Shown: positions 15,951 to 25,571 of the stretch, in pieces | How the letters are laid out: each line of letters begins with the position of its first letter | How positions within the stretch are numbered: the first letter of the stretch is position 1 | NCBI RefSeq assembly: GCF_000701345.1 | Contig: NZ_JNIJ01000032.1 | Coordinates: 1-64,000 of the forward strand | Origin: Bradyrhizobium sp. URHD0069 | GTDB taxonomy: Bacteria; Pseudomonadota; Alphaproteobacteria; Rhizobiales; Xanthobacteraceae | Direction of reading: 5' to 3' | DNA: 64,000 nucleotides | Program-made: the position numbers and the translations under genes | The notes under the pieces: model-generated | Told to the model about the DNA's origin: nothing | The model's database searches: none | The model's input: the letters and a program-made list of their open reading frames with translations, nothing else

Positions 15951-16973
15951 CTATACCGTCGAATAAGCCGGGCTCGGAGCGGAACTCAATCCATTGGCGC
16001 CGGCGCCAAGAAGGTAGGCAATGGCCTCCCGCAATGCGGGCTCAACGGCCCGGGGCGCGTAGCCCAGCTCGCGCTGCGCTTTTTCGGTCGATAACGCAGT
16101 TGCCCGCAACGCGATACGAACACCTTCGGCCGTACCGGAGGGAGGCCGGCGCGTCACGTGATCGGCGATCAACTCCAATATCGCGGCGGCCCCTTCCGCT
16201 AAACGGCCGGGAACCGGAATGAGCAGACCACGACGGCCGCTGACAGCGGCCACAAGCCGGAGAACGTCCTTCAGCGGGATGCTTTCGCCGCCGAGAATGT
16301 AGCGATGCCCAACCTGCCCGCGTTCCATGGCAAGGATCAGCCCGGCCGCGACATCGCGCACGTCGACGAGATTCAAGATGAAATCAACATACAATTTGAG
16401 ACGCCCGCCGAGGAAGTGTTGGAGCATCGCCGTCGGTGGCGTGAGGTTGTGGTCGTTTGGCCCGATCGGCATGGTGGGACAGCCAACGACCACCGGAAAA
16501 CCGTATGCCGCAGCTTGCATGGCGAGCCGGTCGGCAAGCATTTTCGAACGCGTATAGGGGCCCGGCATGCCGTCCGCTGGCAGCAGCGCATCGTCCGCAA
16601 CTGCATCTTGCGACGGCGAGGCGCGGAAAAGAATCGATTCGGTCGAGCAGTGCAGGAACCGAGCAATGCCGCGCTTGCGCGCCGCAGCAATCACCACCTC
16701 TGTACCGCCGTAGTTGACGGCATGAAAATCATTCTTCCGCGGCATCCACATACCGGGCAGGCCGGCCAGGTGATAGACCTGATCGACGCCGTCCAGAGCA
16801 TCATCCACCAGGACCGAATCCAGCACCGAACCTTTGACATAGTGCACTTCCGGCAAGGCGCAGACCGGCGGCTTGAGATCGAGAACCCGCACCTGTCGGT
16901 CTCGCGCGACGAGCTCCGAAACCAGGTGCTGTCCGATAAAGCCGCTGCCGCCCGTGACGAGTACCAGTGTCAT
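15951..16973 (-). CDS. NAD-dependent epimerase/dehydratase family protein
   Basis: 340 residues, extended SDR. The Rossmann motif GGSGFIG is in the first strand (MTLVLVTGGSGFIGQHLV), VYHLAGL follows, the catalytic Ser lies in HCSTESILF, and Tyr/Lys lie in PYTRSKMLA. The pattern resembles 3-beta-hydroxysteroid dehydrogenase or sugar epimerase relatives. The ATG at 16971-16973 overlaps the TGA of the upstream gene by four bases (ATGA), fixing the start and showing translational coupling; longer in-frame starts are therefore unlikely. The substrate is unknown, possibly a lipid or polyprenyl intermediate given the membrane-enzyme neighbours. Confidence 0.87.
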   Translation of the reverse strand: MTLVLVTGGSGFIGQHLVSELVARDRQVRVLDLKPPVCALPEVHYVKGSVLDSVLVDDALDGVDQVYHLAGLPGMWMPRKNDFHAVNYGGTEVVIAAARKRGIARFLHCSTESILFRASPSQDAVADDALLPADGMPGPYTRSKMLADRLAMQAAAYGFPVVVGCPTMPIGPNDHNLTPPTAMLQHFLGGRLKLYVDFILNLVDVRDVAAGLILAMERGQVGHRYILGGESIPLKDVLRLVAAVSGRRGLLIPVPGRLAEGAAAILELIADHVTRRPPSGTAEGVRIALRATALSTEKAQRELGYAPRAVEPALREAIAYLLGAGANGLSSAPSPAYSTV

Positions 16974-17533
16974 GAGTGTGGGTGCACTTCGCCCTGGTGT
17001 TTCTCGGCGTATAGCGAAGCGCCGTGCGGCGCTGCTTGCGGAACTTGCTGGAGAATAACTGCAAGATCGTGCCGGAAGCCGAGCGCGATGAACAATTTCG
17101 CCATCACAAACATCGGTCCGAGCAGCAAATGGCTGGGATTGTCCCTCAACGCCGGCTGTCGACGTTCGAACACCTGGTGCCCGACAACTTGCGACACGAT
17201 GCCGATGACAATCAACACGGCCGTGATCGACCACATAGCGGCAGCAGTCGAATGGTTCACGATCATCGCCGCGACGGAAAGCAACAAGACGCCGACACCG
17301 AGGATCGCGGCTCCAAGGGCTGCATCAAGCAGGAACCAGTAGATCAGAACCGGCAAGACCGCGATGGTCGCCGCGCTGGTTTGAATGCCAAATGCGCCGA
17401 CCGGCCACGAGCTGAGTGGGAGAACCGCGGCCAGGAACAAAAATACGATGCCGAACACGTGCATCGCGCAATTCCAGGGATCACGGTGATACTCGACGTA
17501 ATCCGCAAGCTGCCGCCGGAAATACGCGTTCAT
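16970..17533 (-). CDS. Mpo1-like (DUF962) membrane protein
   Basis: 187 residues. The N-terminal YVEYHRDPWNCAMHVFGI has the two His of the Mpo1/YGL010w family. Four hydrophobic helices follow, then the family's second signature QVVGHQVFERRQPALRDNP with one more His. Yeast Mpo1 is an Fe(II)-dependent dioxygenase that removes one carbon from 2-hydroxy fatty acids, and the conserved His residues are the metal ligands. Bacterial members are usually annotated only as DUF962. Its stop overlaps the start of the epimerase gene, suggesting a shared lipid-related pathway. Confidence 0.85.
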   Translation of the reverse strand: MNAYFRRQLADYVEYHRDPWNCAMHVFGIVFLFLAAVLPLSSWPVGAFGIQTSAATIAVLPVLIYWFLLDAALGAAILGVGVLLLSVAAMIVNHSTAAAMWSITAVLIVIGIVSQVVGHQVFERRQPALRDNPSHLLLGPMFVMAKLFIALGFRHDLAVILQQVPQAAPHGASLYAEKHQGEVHPHS

Positions 17534-17771
17534 GCGGCGCTCGCTTCTGCTCTCGCTTGCGGCAACGCCGCAGAACCAGGAACAACAAAAATCAGACGCT
17601 CCCGCTTCATTGGCTAGCCCCCGTCAGACATACGATGGTACTTAAGCTTGGGAGCGGGCCCAAGTCAAAGGGCGGAGGCGGTGGTGTTGTCGCAGATCGG
17701 ATGCAGCAGAACGTCGCATACACAGAAATCATACAGGAATTCAGCCGGCTACCCGGCTGCAGAGCAGCGTC

Positions 17772-18575
17772 ATGAAACCGGTGACCAGAACGGCAGCGCG
17801 TTGCGGCGGATTTTTGGCGCTGGTGTTGCCGCCCAGCCTCATGTTGTGGGCGGCCGCAGCCACTCCTGCGGATGCGGCGGGATGTTCCTTCGCATCGCAG
17901 GGTGAAGGCCGCGTTGCCGCAATCATCGACGCGCGAACATTTCGCCTGCAGGACGGCCGCGAGGTCCGCCTCGCCGGCATCGAGCCGGTGGTTGCCGAAA
18001 ACGCCAATCGCACATCGGCACTGTCGGCGATCATTGCAGGGCGCGACGTGGCATTGCGCGGCGAAGACGACACGCCCGATCGTTACGGCCGTCAGCCCGC
18101 TTTCGTGTTTCTCGGCGCGCCCGAAACGCTGGTTCAGGCCTTGCTGCTGGCGCAGGGCGACGCGCTCGTCTCCACCTCCGTGACGAACAAAGATTGTGTC
18201 CGGATCCTGACAGACGCCGAGGCAGAGGCGCGCCAGGCAAAACGCGGAACCTGGGCGGATCCCGCCGCCATAAAAAACGCGGAAAGTTCTGGCGATATTT
18301 TGGCCGAGACTGGGCGCTTTACGATTGTCGAAGGCAAAGTTTTGTCTGTGCGGCAGGCTGGGGCGACGACTTACCTGAATTTCGGGCGGAACTGGACACG
18401 AGGCTTTGCCGTGACTATTTCGAGACGCATGATCCCGGCGTTCGAGGCCGCCGGAATTTTGCTCAAATCTTTCGAAAATCGACGTATTCGCGTCCGCGGC
18501 TGGGTCGAGGCGCGGGGCGGCCCGCGAATCGAGGTACTCCGGGTGGGGCAGATTGAGCTGCTCGCCGGGAATTAG
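17772..18575 (+). CDS. Thermonuclease (SNase-like) family protein, secreted
   Basis: 267 residues. A signal peptide is visible to about residue 36 (ending ADAA). The SNase-like OB-fold spans about 45-165: VAAIIDARTFRLQDGREVRL, IEPVVA, then DTPDRYGRQPAFVFL and a helix with EAEARQAKRGTWAD. The RLxGIE and DRYGRxxAxVxL blocks match the staphylococcal nuclease family's Arg/Glu/Arg region, though the first acidic cluster is weak, so nuclease activity is not certain. A second OB-like part (GRFTIVEGKVLSVRQAGA to IRVRGWVEARGGPRIEVL) fills the C-terminus. It precedes an M48 protease on the same strand by 50 bases. Confidence 0.83.
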   Translation: MKPVTRTAARCGGFLALVLPPSLMLWAAAATPADAAGCSFASQGEGRVAAIIDARTFRLQDGREVRLAGIEPVVAENANRTSALSAIIAGRDVALRGEDDTPDRYGRQPAFVFLGAPETLVQALLLAQGDALVSTSVTNKDCVRILTDAEAEARQAKRGTWADPAAIKNAESSGDILAETGRFTIVEGKVLSVRQAGATTYLNFGRNWTRGFAVTISRRMIPAFEAAGILLKSFENRRIRVRGWVEARGGPRIEVLRVGQIELLAGN

Positions 18576-18625
18576 CCCGCTGAACAAATTAGAATTGGCT
18601 CGCTCAACGAATTATAAGAGTGCCG

Positions 18626-20110
18626 ATGGTGGCGAAGTTTGTGGGACGGCGCGAGAGAAGGATGAGCCGCCGCCTTTGGGCTGCGTCCAGCTTGCTGTGC
18701 GCGGCCTTTGCCCTCGCCTCTTGCGGCGATATGGGCCGGTTCCAGACCGCTTCCCCGGCCGCAATCGCCGCCAAACCGGCGCGCGCGGTTGCGCCGTCAC
18801 CTGCCGCCGAACGCGAGCATGAGCGAATTCTCTCCTCCTATGGCGGAGCCTACGATGATCCGAAGCTCGAGGCGCTGATCAGCAAGACGGTCAATCGATT
18901 GGTCGCAGCTTCCGATCGTCCCGATCAGGCCTACAAAGTGACGATCCTCAATTCCGGCGCGGTGAACGCGTTCGCGCTTCCCACCGGCCAGCTTTACGTG
19001 ACGCGCGGCCTGATCGCGCTGGCCAGCGATACGTCGGAACTATCCTCGGTGCTGTCGCACGAGATGGCGCATGTGCTGGCAAAGCATGCATCGATCCGCG
19101 AGGACCAGGCGCGGCAGGCCACCATCGTCACCCGGGTCGTGACCGACATGAGCAACGATCCGGACCTGACCGCGCTTGCGCTCGCAAAAACCAAGCTGAC
19201 GATGGCAAGCTTCTCGCGCGCGCAGGAGTTCGAGGCCGACGGTATCGGAGTCGGCATTTCGGCGCGCGCCCATTTCGATCCTTACGGCGCCGCGCGTTTC
19301 CTGACATCGATGGAACGCAATGCCGCGCTGAAGGCCAGCAAGCTCGATCCGCGCGCGCAGGACTTTCTGTCGTCGCACCCGGCAACCCCCGAGCGGGTGC
19401 AGAACGCGCAGAACAACGCCAGGCAGTACACCTCGCCGGAGGGAGGCGAACGCGATCGCGAAACCTATCTCGCCGCGATCGACAACATCGTCTACGGCGA
19501 GGATCCGAGCGAAGGATTCGTTCGCGGCCGCCGCTTCCTGCATCCCAAGCTCGGCTTCACCTTCGCCGCCCCGGAAACCTTCACGCTGGACAATACCGCT
19601 CAGGCCGTGATCGGCGTACGCGACGGCGGCGCGCAAGCGATGCGGTTCGATGTCGTGCGGGTTCCGTCGGAGCAGACGCTCGGTGAATATCTCAATTCCG
19701 GCTGGATGGAAGGCGTCGACAAGGCTTCCACCGAAGATCTGGCGATCAACGGTTTTCCGGCGGCGTCCGCGACCGCCCACGGCGATCAGTGGCAATTCAG
19801 GGTCTATGCGCTGCGTTTCGGCAGCGACGTCTACCGCTTCATCTTCGCCGCCAGACAGAAGACCACCGAGAGCGATCGCAACGCGCGCGAAACCGTGAAT
19901 TCGTTTCGCCGGTTGACGCTCGAGGAAACTCAGGCGGCTCGGCCGCTGCGCATCAAGGTCATCACCGTGCAACCCGGCGACACCGTGGAATCGCTGTCAC
20001 ACCGCATGTCCGGCGTCGACCGCCCGGCGGAGCGCTTTCGCATCCTGAACGGCCTCGATGCCCATGCGCAGGTGAAAGCGCGCGACCGCGTGAAGATCGT
20101 GGTGGATTGA
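18626..20110 (+). CDS. M48-family zinc metalloprotease, lipoprotein, with C-terminal LysM-like module
   Basis: 494 residues (about 482 if translation starts at ATG 18662, MSRRLWAASSLLCAAFALAS with Cys following as lipobox). Zinc motif HEMAHVLAKH with the third ligand in FEADGIGV; the fold covers residues 70-260. A middle domain (about 300-420) of unknown function includes RFLHPKLGFTFAAPETFTL. The final 55 residues, VITVQPGDTVESLSHRMSG and onward, resemble LysM. This is the BepA/YfgC-type layout of periplasmic proteases that survey outer-membrane assembly. The protein probably sits on the periplasmic face of a membrane. Confidence 0.88.
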   Translation: MVAKFVGRRERRMSRRLWAASSLLCAAFALASCGDMGRFQTASPAAIAAKPARAVAPSPAAEREHERILSSYGGAYDDPKLEALISKTVNRLVAASDRPDQAYKVTILNSGAVNAFALPTGQLYVTRGLIALASDTSELSSVLSHEMAHVLAKHASIREDQARQATIVTRVVTDMSNDPDLTALALAKTKLTMASFSRAQEFEADGIGVGISARAHFDPYGAARFLTSMERNAALKASKLDPRAQDFLSSHPATPERVQNAQNNARQYTSPEGGERDRETYLAAIDNIVYGEDPSEGFVRGRRFLHPKLGFTFAAPETFTLDNTAQAVIGVRDGGAQAMRFDVVRVPSEQTLGEYLNSGWMEGVDKASTEDLAINGFPAASATAHGDQWQFRVYALRFGSDVYRFIFAARQKTTESDRNARETVNSFRRLTLEETQAARPLRIKVITVQPGDTVESLSHRMSGVDRPAERFRILNGLDAHAQVKARDRVKIVVD

Positions 20111-20180
20111 CGCGAACCGTCATCAAGCGAAGTGCGTCGGTAGAGGAAGTGCGCCGGTAGAGAGTGGTCGATCAGCCCAC

Positions 20181-20207
20181 CGTCGTCGTCCCGGCGAACG
20201 CCGGGAC
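20181..20207. repeat. Single REP-like palindrome
   Basis: CGTCGTCGTCCCGGCG-AACG-CCGGGACT is one unit of the family described at 7281. It lies after the M48 gene. The rest of the gap (20208-20377) shows nothing recognisable. Confidence 0.6.
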
Positions 20208-20377
20208 TCAACACCCGGCGTTCATGGTTGCAGAAGGTCTCTAGTCTAGCATAAAGATTGGGCCTGGACGGGCCTCCTTCCAAAGGGTGTTTATTACGCT
20301 TCCAAAAAGCGCGAGCGCGTAGAGCTTGATCTGCAAGAGCCAGTCTTTCGCTGGTCAGGGTGGCGGCGTCCGATTAG

Positions 20378-21697
20378 CTACCGGGACAGTTTAAAAACCT
20401 GAACAGTTTGCTGACGCCCGCGGACTTGGACTGTCCCTATCGAAACAAGATCCGTCTCATCTAGATTCATCGCCTCGTAAGTATCGCCGCAGATAAGGCA
20501 AGATGTCCCGAGCTCCTTGTTCATCCGCTCAAGCCGCTGTGATAAATTCACAGTATCACTATAAAGGGTATAGGTCTGTCGCTCTGCAGCGCCAACATTG
20601 CCGGCCGCGACCTGGCCCGTGGCGATTCCAACACGCAAAGATAGGCGATGGCCTTCGAACTCACGTGACGCGACCAAGTTGAGCAGCATGCGGGCTGTTT
20701 GAACCGCTTTTGCAGAGTAGTCTTCCGAGGGAAGGGGCGCGTTGAATGCCGCAATGATGGCATCTCCAACGTAATTGATGACGACGCCCCCGTTGCCATC
20801 AATGATGCGCGAAGCCTCGCCGAAAAAGCTGTTCAAGAGTTTGACGACCTGTTCGGGCGTCAGCGTCTCGGACAGGCGGGTGAAACCTTCGATGTCGGCA
20901 AAAATTATACTCGCCTCACGTGTCTGCGGGTTCACTTGGCCTGCAATGATAAGTTGCTCGATAATCTGGGCGGGCACAAAGCGGCCGAACAGATTCCTGA
21001 GCCGAATCCGCTGAATCTCCGCTATCGCATTGTCACGCACGACGTTACGAAAACGGTATACCGCCAGAGCTACGATGCCGCTAACTAAGGCAATATTTAC
21101 CCCCTCGTTGATCCGAACAGAGACGCCGAGGAAGTCCGGATTCAGCACGGTGCCAAGGAAGGCGTCCCGGGAAGGAGCAATAGGAAGGTCACCAAAGGTG
21201 AAAATGTGATCCATGCCGGCGGCGATCCAAAATGTCGCAGCAGCAAGTCCAACGACGCCACAAAGTCCTGTCCAGAGGACTAGGAACGGCGATAGCGCCA
21301 GAGTGGAAATGGCCAGGATGACAAAAAAATACTCGCCGCGACTAGTCGAGAACACCAGATTCTGAGGGACATTACCGCCGCTGCTGATAGGGACCAGCGC
21401 CAAAATCGCGCTAAGCGCAGCCATATCAAAGCTGAAGAAGGCATAGCGACTGACGCGTTCGTACCGGGTACCAACTAATCCCAGAGGAGCCAAACCAACC
21501 GCGATCGCAGCTAGGATTATCGCCGCAATATAGATGTTGTTTGGGTGCTGGTATCCCAGAGGGTGGATAACGCCAATCGGGATCAGAGCAACCGTTCGGC
21601 CAAGGACGGCCAGACGGAAGCCCTTTCGTTCTGCGCTGGCAAAAGTCGCCTCGACTTCGGCCAAGTTATGAGCGCGCGATGCAGTTTCGCCGATCAC
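20378..21697 (-). CDS. Class III adenylate/guanylate cyclase with membrane N-terminus
   Basis: 439 residues. Six hydrophobic segments fill about 25-235, followed by a linker with LRNLFGRFVPAQIIEQLI and the catalytic domain from about 265: metal-binding Asp in IIFADIEGFTRLSE, the second in NYVGDAIIAAFNAP, GIATGQVAAGNVGAAER, and DTVNLSQRLE with the transition-state Asn/Arg region. All the residues needed for activity appear present. The purine-selecting residues cannot be assigned confidently, but cAMP is the usual product in this family. The gene and the operon beyond it have a visibly lower GC content than the flanks. Confidence 0.88.
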   Translation of the reverse strand: MIGETASRAHNLAEVEATFASAERKGFRLAVLGRTVALIPIGVIHPLGYQHPNNIYIAAIILAAIAVGLAPLGLVGTRYERVSRYAFFSFDMAALSAILALVPISSGGNVPQNLVFSTSRGEYFFVILAISTLALSPFLVLWTGLCGVVGLAAATFWIAAGMDHIFTFGDLPIAPSRDAFLGTVLNPDFLGVSVRINEGVNIALVSGIVALAVYRFRNVVRDNAIAEIQRIRLRNLFGRFVPAQIIEQLIIAGQVNPQTREASIIFADIEGFTRLSETLTPEQVVKLLNSFFGEASRIIDGNGGVVINYVGDAIIAAFNAPLPSEDYSAKAVQTARMLLNLVASREFEGHRLSLRVGIATGQVAAGNVGAAERQTYTLYSDTVNLSQRLERMNKELGTSCLICGDTYEAMNLDETDLVSIGTVQVRGRQQTVQVFKLSR

Positions 21698-21735
21698 GCA
21701 TTTCCCTGTCTGCCCGAGCGGGATTGAAGCATGAG

Positions 21736-23958
21736 CTAGTGGCTCAGCATATTTTCTATCCGGATGGGGAGCGTTCTGATTCGCTTGCCCGTTGCATGAT
21801 ACACAGCATTCGCGATCGCAGGCGCGATGCCAACAATAGCGATTTCGCCGAGTCCCTTTACCCCCAGGGGATTGACGTGGGGATCATTCTCCTCGACGAA
21901 CGATACATCAATGTTCGAGATATCGAGATTAACCGGGACTACGTAGTCGGCCATATGCGCGTTGACGATACGTCCGTCGCGGGGGTCTAAAGCCGTGCTC
22001 TCCATGAGCGCCATGCCAATTCCGCCCACAATGCCGCCGATGCATTGGCTGCGTGCCAGGAACGGATTGATAATCCGACCCGCTCCATATACCCCAACAG
22101 TTCGACGTACTCTGATCGTGCCGACGTCTGGGTCGACCGCGACTTCAATAAATGCTGCGCCGAAGGCATGCATCGAGTATCGCTTCGGCAATTCAGGATC
22201 GTGATCGGAAGAACCCTGTGCTTCAATCGGCTTCCCCGCTCTGTTTCCAATCTCTCGATAAGAGATGCCTGATCCAGCATTCTCGCGGCGGTACACCCGA
22301 TCCTGCTTCCACTCAAGCTGTTCAACCGAGGCTTTGAAGACTGGCGATTGGGGGGCGGCGACCGCGGCTCCTTCAGCAAGCCGGCGGAGTTCTATGCATG
22401 CCGCCCGAACAGCCGACCCGACCGAGGCCATGGTCATCGAACCACCATGAGGTGGCGTTGCTGGATAGACTGAATAGCCAAGGCGAAATCGAACTTGATC
22501 CATGGGTAGACCGAGGGTTTCGGCTGCGACCTGCGTCATGGACGTGTAGGTGCCAGGACCCATATCGCTTGCTGCAGCTTCAACTTCCACAATTCCGCTC
22601 GGCAACAACCGAGCTAGCGCGTTGGCCGGCGCGTAGAATACTGGATAGGTGGCGGACGCGACTCCATAGCCTATGAGTAGTCTACCGTCTCGCATCGAGC
22701 GCGGTTTGGGATCGCGCCGCGCCCACCCAAACCGTTCAGCACCTTCCGTATAGCAGTGCATCAACGAACGGCTTGAAAATGGCTTCTGCGTTTCCTCGTC
22801 AACCGTAGGCTCGTTCCTCCGGCGTAGCTCAATTGGATCGATGCCCAACTTATAAGAAAGCTCGTCCAGCGCGCATTCGAGCGCAAACATATTGGTCGCC
22901 TCCCCTGGACCTCTCATGTATGTCGGGGTGCTGGTATCGAGAGGCGAGAGTCGGTAGCGGGTGCTCACGTTCGGACAGGAGACCATATAGTTAGTAGCTG
23001 AAGTAACTGCCTCCACGAACTGCTCATAGCGGCTCGTTTCGCCGTTTGCTTCCTGGATCAGGCTTACCAGCTTGCCATCTGAGGTGGCGCCCAACGCGAC
23101 ACGCTGCAATGTTCGGGGTCGATGGCCCGTCGTGAAAAACATCTGTTTACGTGACAGAACGAGCTTTACGGGGCGCCCTACATGCCGAGCGGCTATCGCG
23201 GCCAAGGTGACGTGTGGCCAGGTTCTAAGACTGGTCCCGAATGCACCTCCTATAAAGGGACAAACGACCTGAACCTGCTGTACAGGGATGCCAAAGATCG
23301 CGGCAATCTCAGCTTGCTCGTTCACGACGAACTGGCTCTTGCTCCAAAGCGTCAGCCGATTGCCGTTCCATGCAGCGATCGTTGCGTGAGGCTCCATCGG
23401 ATTGTGATTTTCGCGAGCCGTGTCATAGCGTTCATCGATTTTAACTGGCGCGCTTGCAACTGCGGCATCAGCGTTGCCGCGTGATCGGTCTGCATGAACG
23501 CGACCACGAGGGTCCGGGGTAACTTGCTGCGCCTTCGGATCCTTTGGATCAATCACTGGTTGCTGCCGGGAGTAGCTAACCTTGAGCTCCGCAGCGGCTC
23601 TTTCAGCGATGTCCAAAGACTCAGCGACAACGACGGCGATTGGCTGTCCAAAGAAACGGACCTGATTGTCTTGCAGAACATGCAGCCTCTCACCAACAGC
23701 GGGATCAATAGAGCCCTTGTGAGTGCCGTAGGCTAACTTTGGTGCATTGAGGTGACTGATCACCGCAACGACACCAGGCATGCGGCTCACCGAAGCGACG
23801 TCGATTGCGGTAACACGCCCGAGGCCGACGGTCGCCCCAACTATGACTGCGTACAATTGGTTCTTCTGATTGAAGTCAGCGGCGTACCGCGCGGCTCCAG
23901 TAACTTTTGCTCGTCCATCGACGCGGAGAACTGGATTTCCAATCATACCGGTAGTCAC
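21736..23958 (-). CDS. Aldehyde/xanthine-oxidase family, molybdenum-binding large subunit (PaoC-like)
   Basis: 740 residues with the molybdopterin-cytosine-dinucleotide hydroxylase layout: an N-terminal a/b hammerhead (NPVLRVDGRAKVTGAARYAAD), Moco-binding segments (FIGGAFGTSLR, then TYMRGPGEATNMFALE) and, near the end, GLGEIAIVGIAPAIANAV, whose Glu corresponds to the catalytic glutamate of the family. Its start overlaps the FAD-subunit stop by four bases. Together with the two upstream genes it forms the alpha-beta-gamma set of a PaoABC-type aldehyde oxidoreductase, which oxidises aldehydes, often aromatic ones, to acids. The substrate is not readable from sequence. Confidence 0.88.
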   Translation of the reverse strand: MTTGMIGNPVLRVDGRAKVTGAARYAADFNQKNQLYAVIVGATVGLGRVTAIDVASVSRMPGVVAVISHLNAPKLAYGTHKGSIDPAVGERLHVLQDNQVRFFGQPIAVVVAESLDIAERAAAELKVSYSRQQPVIDPKDPKAQQVTPDPRGRVHADRSRGNADAAVASAPVKIDERYDTARENHNPMEPHATIAAWNGNRLTLWSKSQFVVNEQAEIAAIFGIPVQQVQVVCPFIGGAFGTSLRTWPHVTLAAIAARHVGRPVKLVLSRKQMFFTTGHRPRTLQRVALGATSDGKLVSLIQEANGETSRYEQFVEAVTSATNYMVSCPNVSTRYRLSPLDTSTPTYMRGPGEATNMFALECALDELSYKLGIDPIELRRRNEPTVDEETQKPFSSRSLMHCYTEGAERFGWARRDPKPRSMRDGRLLIGYGVASATYPVFYAPANALARLLPSGIVEVEAAASDMGPGTYTSMTQVAAETLGLPMDQVRFRLGYSVYPATPPHGGSMTMASVGSAVRAACIELRRLAEGAAVAAPQSPVFKASVEQLEWKQDRVYRRENAGSGISYREIGNRAGKPIEAQGSSDHDPELPKRYSMHAFGAAFIEVAVDPDVGTIRVRRTVGVYGAGRIINPFLARSQCIGGIVGGIGMALMESTALDPRDGRIVNAHMADYVVPVNLDISNIDVSFVEENDPHVNPLGVKGLGEIAIVGIAPAIANAVYHATGKRIRTLPIRIENMLSH

Positions 23959-24932
23959 GAAAGCCCTCCGGCCATTTCGAGAGCGCGAACGATTGTTCGA
24001 GGGAGGAGGTCTACCTTGTAGTGATTGTGTTCTAGCGGACGTGTCCCTCTCAGCGACAACTGCGCGGCTTGCTCGATTGATTCACGATCCAGCTTCTTCC
24101 CGATAAGCGCGGCTTCGCAGGATTGCAACCGCCAAGGCTTGGTCCCGACCCCTCCCACGGCTATTCGAACATGCTTGAGCAATCCGTTTTCCTGCGTGAG
24201 TGCAACAGCCGCAGAAACCAAGGCAAATTCATAGGAAGCTCGATCGCGAACCTTGAGATACCTTGCATTCTGACCGCGCGGACCGATGGGGACTCGAATG
24301 TCCATGATCAGTTCACTCGGAAGAATCGTATGCTCCAAATGGGGCGTATCATTTGGCAAGCGAAACAGTTGTTCCACAGGGAAGGTTCGTTCACTCTTCG
24401 GGCCTCGGACTCGCATCGTTGCCTCAAGTGCAACCAGCGCTACCGCCACATCCGACGGGTGTGTTGCTACGCAATAGTCACTGGTGCCCAGAATCGCGCT
24501 GCCGGCATTCAAGCCATGAAGAGCTGAGCAGCCCGAGTTGGGCGTGCGCTTGTTGCATGGAGCGTCAAGCATACGGAAATACGGACAGCGCGCGCGTTGA
24601 AGTAGGTTTCCGCCCATTGATGCCAAATTGCGGATCTGCGGCGACGCGCCTTCGATCAAGCTTTCTGCAATGAGCGGGTGATGCCGTCGTACATCGGCAT
24701 TGGCCGCGACTTCAGACATCCGGGCAAGAGCGCCGATGACCAACTCCTGCCCTTCGACGCGAATGCCTTCTAACGGCAGCGAGTTGATATCAATCAGTCG
24801 GGCAGGACGTTCGACCTCGTCGCGCATCAGATCAACAAGCGTCGTTCCCCCGGCAATAAAACGCCCGCCAGAGGCCGCGACGGCTATGGCGGCTTCGATG
24901 CTATTTGCTCGCTCGAGCGAAAACGGGAGCAT
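23955..24932 (-). CDS. Aldehyde/xanthine-oxidase family, FAD-binding subunit (PaoB-like)
   Basis: 325 residues. FAD-binding blocks are AGGTTLVDLMRDEV and ASMGGNLLQRARCPYF. Unlike plain CoxM-type subunits, it carries an insert of about 40 residues with several Cys (RCPYF, PCNKR, GCSAL, DYCVATHP), the feature that gives PaoB its extra [4Fe-4S] cluster. This points to the PaoABC branch rather than to carbon-monoxide dehydrogenase or ordinary xanthine dehydrogenase. It starts two bases after the 2Fe-2S gene ends and overlaps the large-subunit gene by four bases. Confidence 0.88.
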   Translation of the reverse strand: MLPFSLERANSIEAAIAVAASGGRFIAGGTTLVDLMRDEVERPARLIDINSLPLEGIRVEGQELVIGALARMSEVAANADVRRHHPLIAESLIEGASPQIRNLASMGGNLLQRARCPYFRMLDAPCNKRTPNSGCSALHGLNAGSAILGTSDYCVATHPSDVAVALVALEATMRVRGPKSERTFPVEQLFRLPNDTPHLEHTILPSELIMDIRVPIGPRGQNARYLKVRDRASYEFALVSAAVALTQENGLLKHVRIAVGGVGTKPWRLQSCEAALIGKKLDRESIEQAAQLSLRGTRPLEHNHYKVDLLPRTIVRALEMAGGLS

Positions 24933-24934
24933 GT

Positions 24935-25504
24935 TCAGGTCCTCCGCGCTGCGTCAGCGACAGCAGCGACGATGCCCGGGTAGGCCCCGCAACGGCAAAT
25001 GTTGCCACTCATCCAGTACTGGATTTCCTGCGGTGAGGAGGCGTGCCCTTCGGAGATGCAGCCGAGTCCGGACATGATCTGTCCCGATGTGCAAAAGCCG
25101 CACTGCAGACCGTCATGTTCAATAAAGGCGCGCTGCAAGGGGTGCAGCTCGCCGTCTTTTTCGAGCCCTTCAATCGTTTCTATGCGGGCTCCACTATACA
25201 TGGAGGCGAGTGTCAAACAGGCAAGGATCCGCTTGCCATTGACCAGAATTGTGCAGGCACCGCATGCACCTTGGTTACAGCCTTTCTTCGTGCCGGTGAG
25301 GTCCAGCCTTTCCCGAAGGACGTCTAGCAGCGATTGCCTTGGATCCAGGCTGAGCTCTCTTGGCTCGCCATTGATGATGAAGCTAACGACATCCGACGCA
25401 GGTGCCGGGACTGCCGCCGGCTTACTTGATTGTGCCATCGCCAAAGGCACACTCGCCAATGACGCTGTTACGCCCGCCAAATGTATCATTCCCCTGCGTG
25501 ACAA
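24935..25504 (-). CDS. Aldehyde/xanthine-oxidase family, 2Fe-2S subunit (PaoA-like); possible 5' frameshift
   Basis: 189 residues from a TTG at 25502-25504. An N-terminal twin-arginine-type signal (SRRGMIHLAGVTASLASVPL ending AMA) is followed by a plant-type ferredoxin domain (KGCNQGACGACTILV, then CLTLA) and a four-helix domain (GLQCGFCTSGQIM and GNICRCGAYPGI). The eight cluster Cys are all present. No other start exists in this frame, yet a perfect AGGAGG site with GTG five bases on lies at 25569-25582 in another frame. The two frames would join if the C-run at 25530-25536 were six instead of seven. The Tat signal implies a periplasmic complex, as for PaoABC. Confidence 0.82.
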   Translation of the reverse strand: MSRRGMIHLAGVTASLASVPLAMAQSSKPAAVPAPASDVVSFIINGEPRELSLDPRQSLLDVLRERLDLTGTKKGCNQGACGACTILVNGKRILACLTLASMYSGARIETIEGLEKDGELHPLQRAFIEHDGLQCGFCTSGQIMSGLGCISEGHASSPQEIQYWMSGNICRCGAYPGIVAAVADAARRT

Positions 25505-25571
25505 AGCTGTCGATGATTCAAGAGGTCGCGGGGGGGTGTTGTGACCCGTCTGGCGGATCTTGGTCTGCCAC

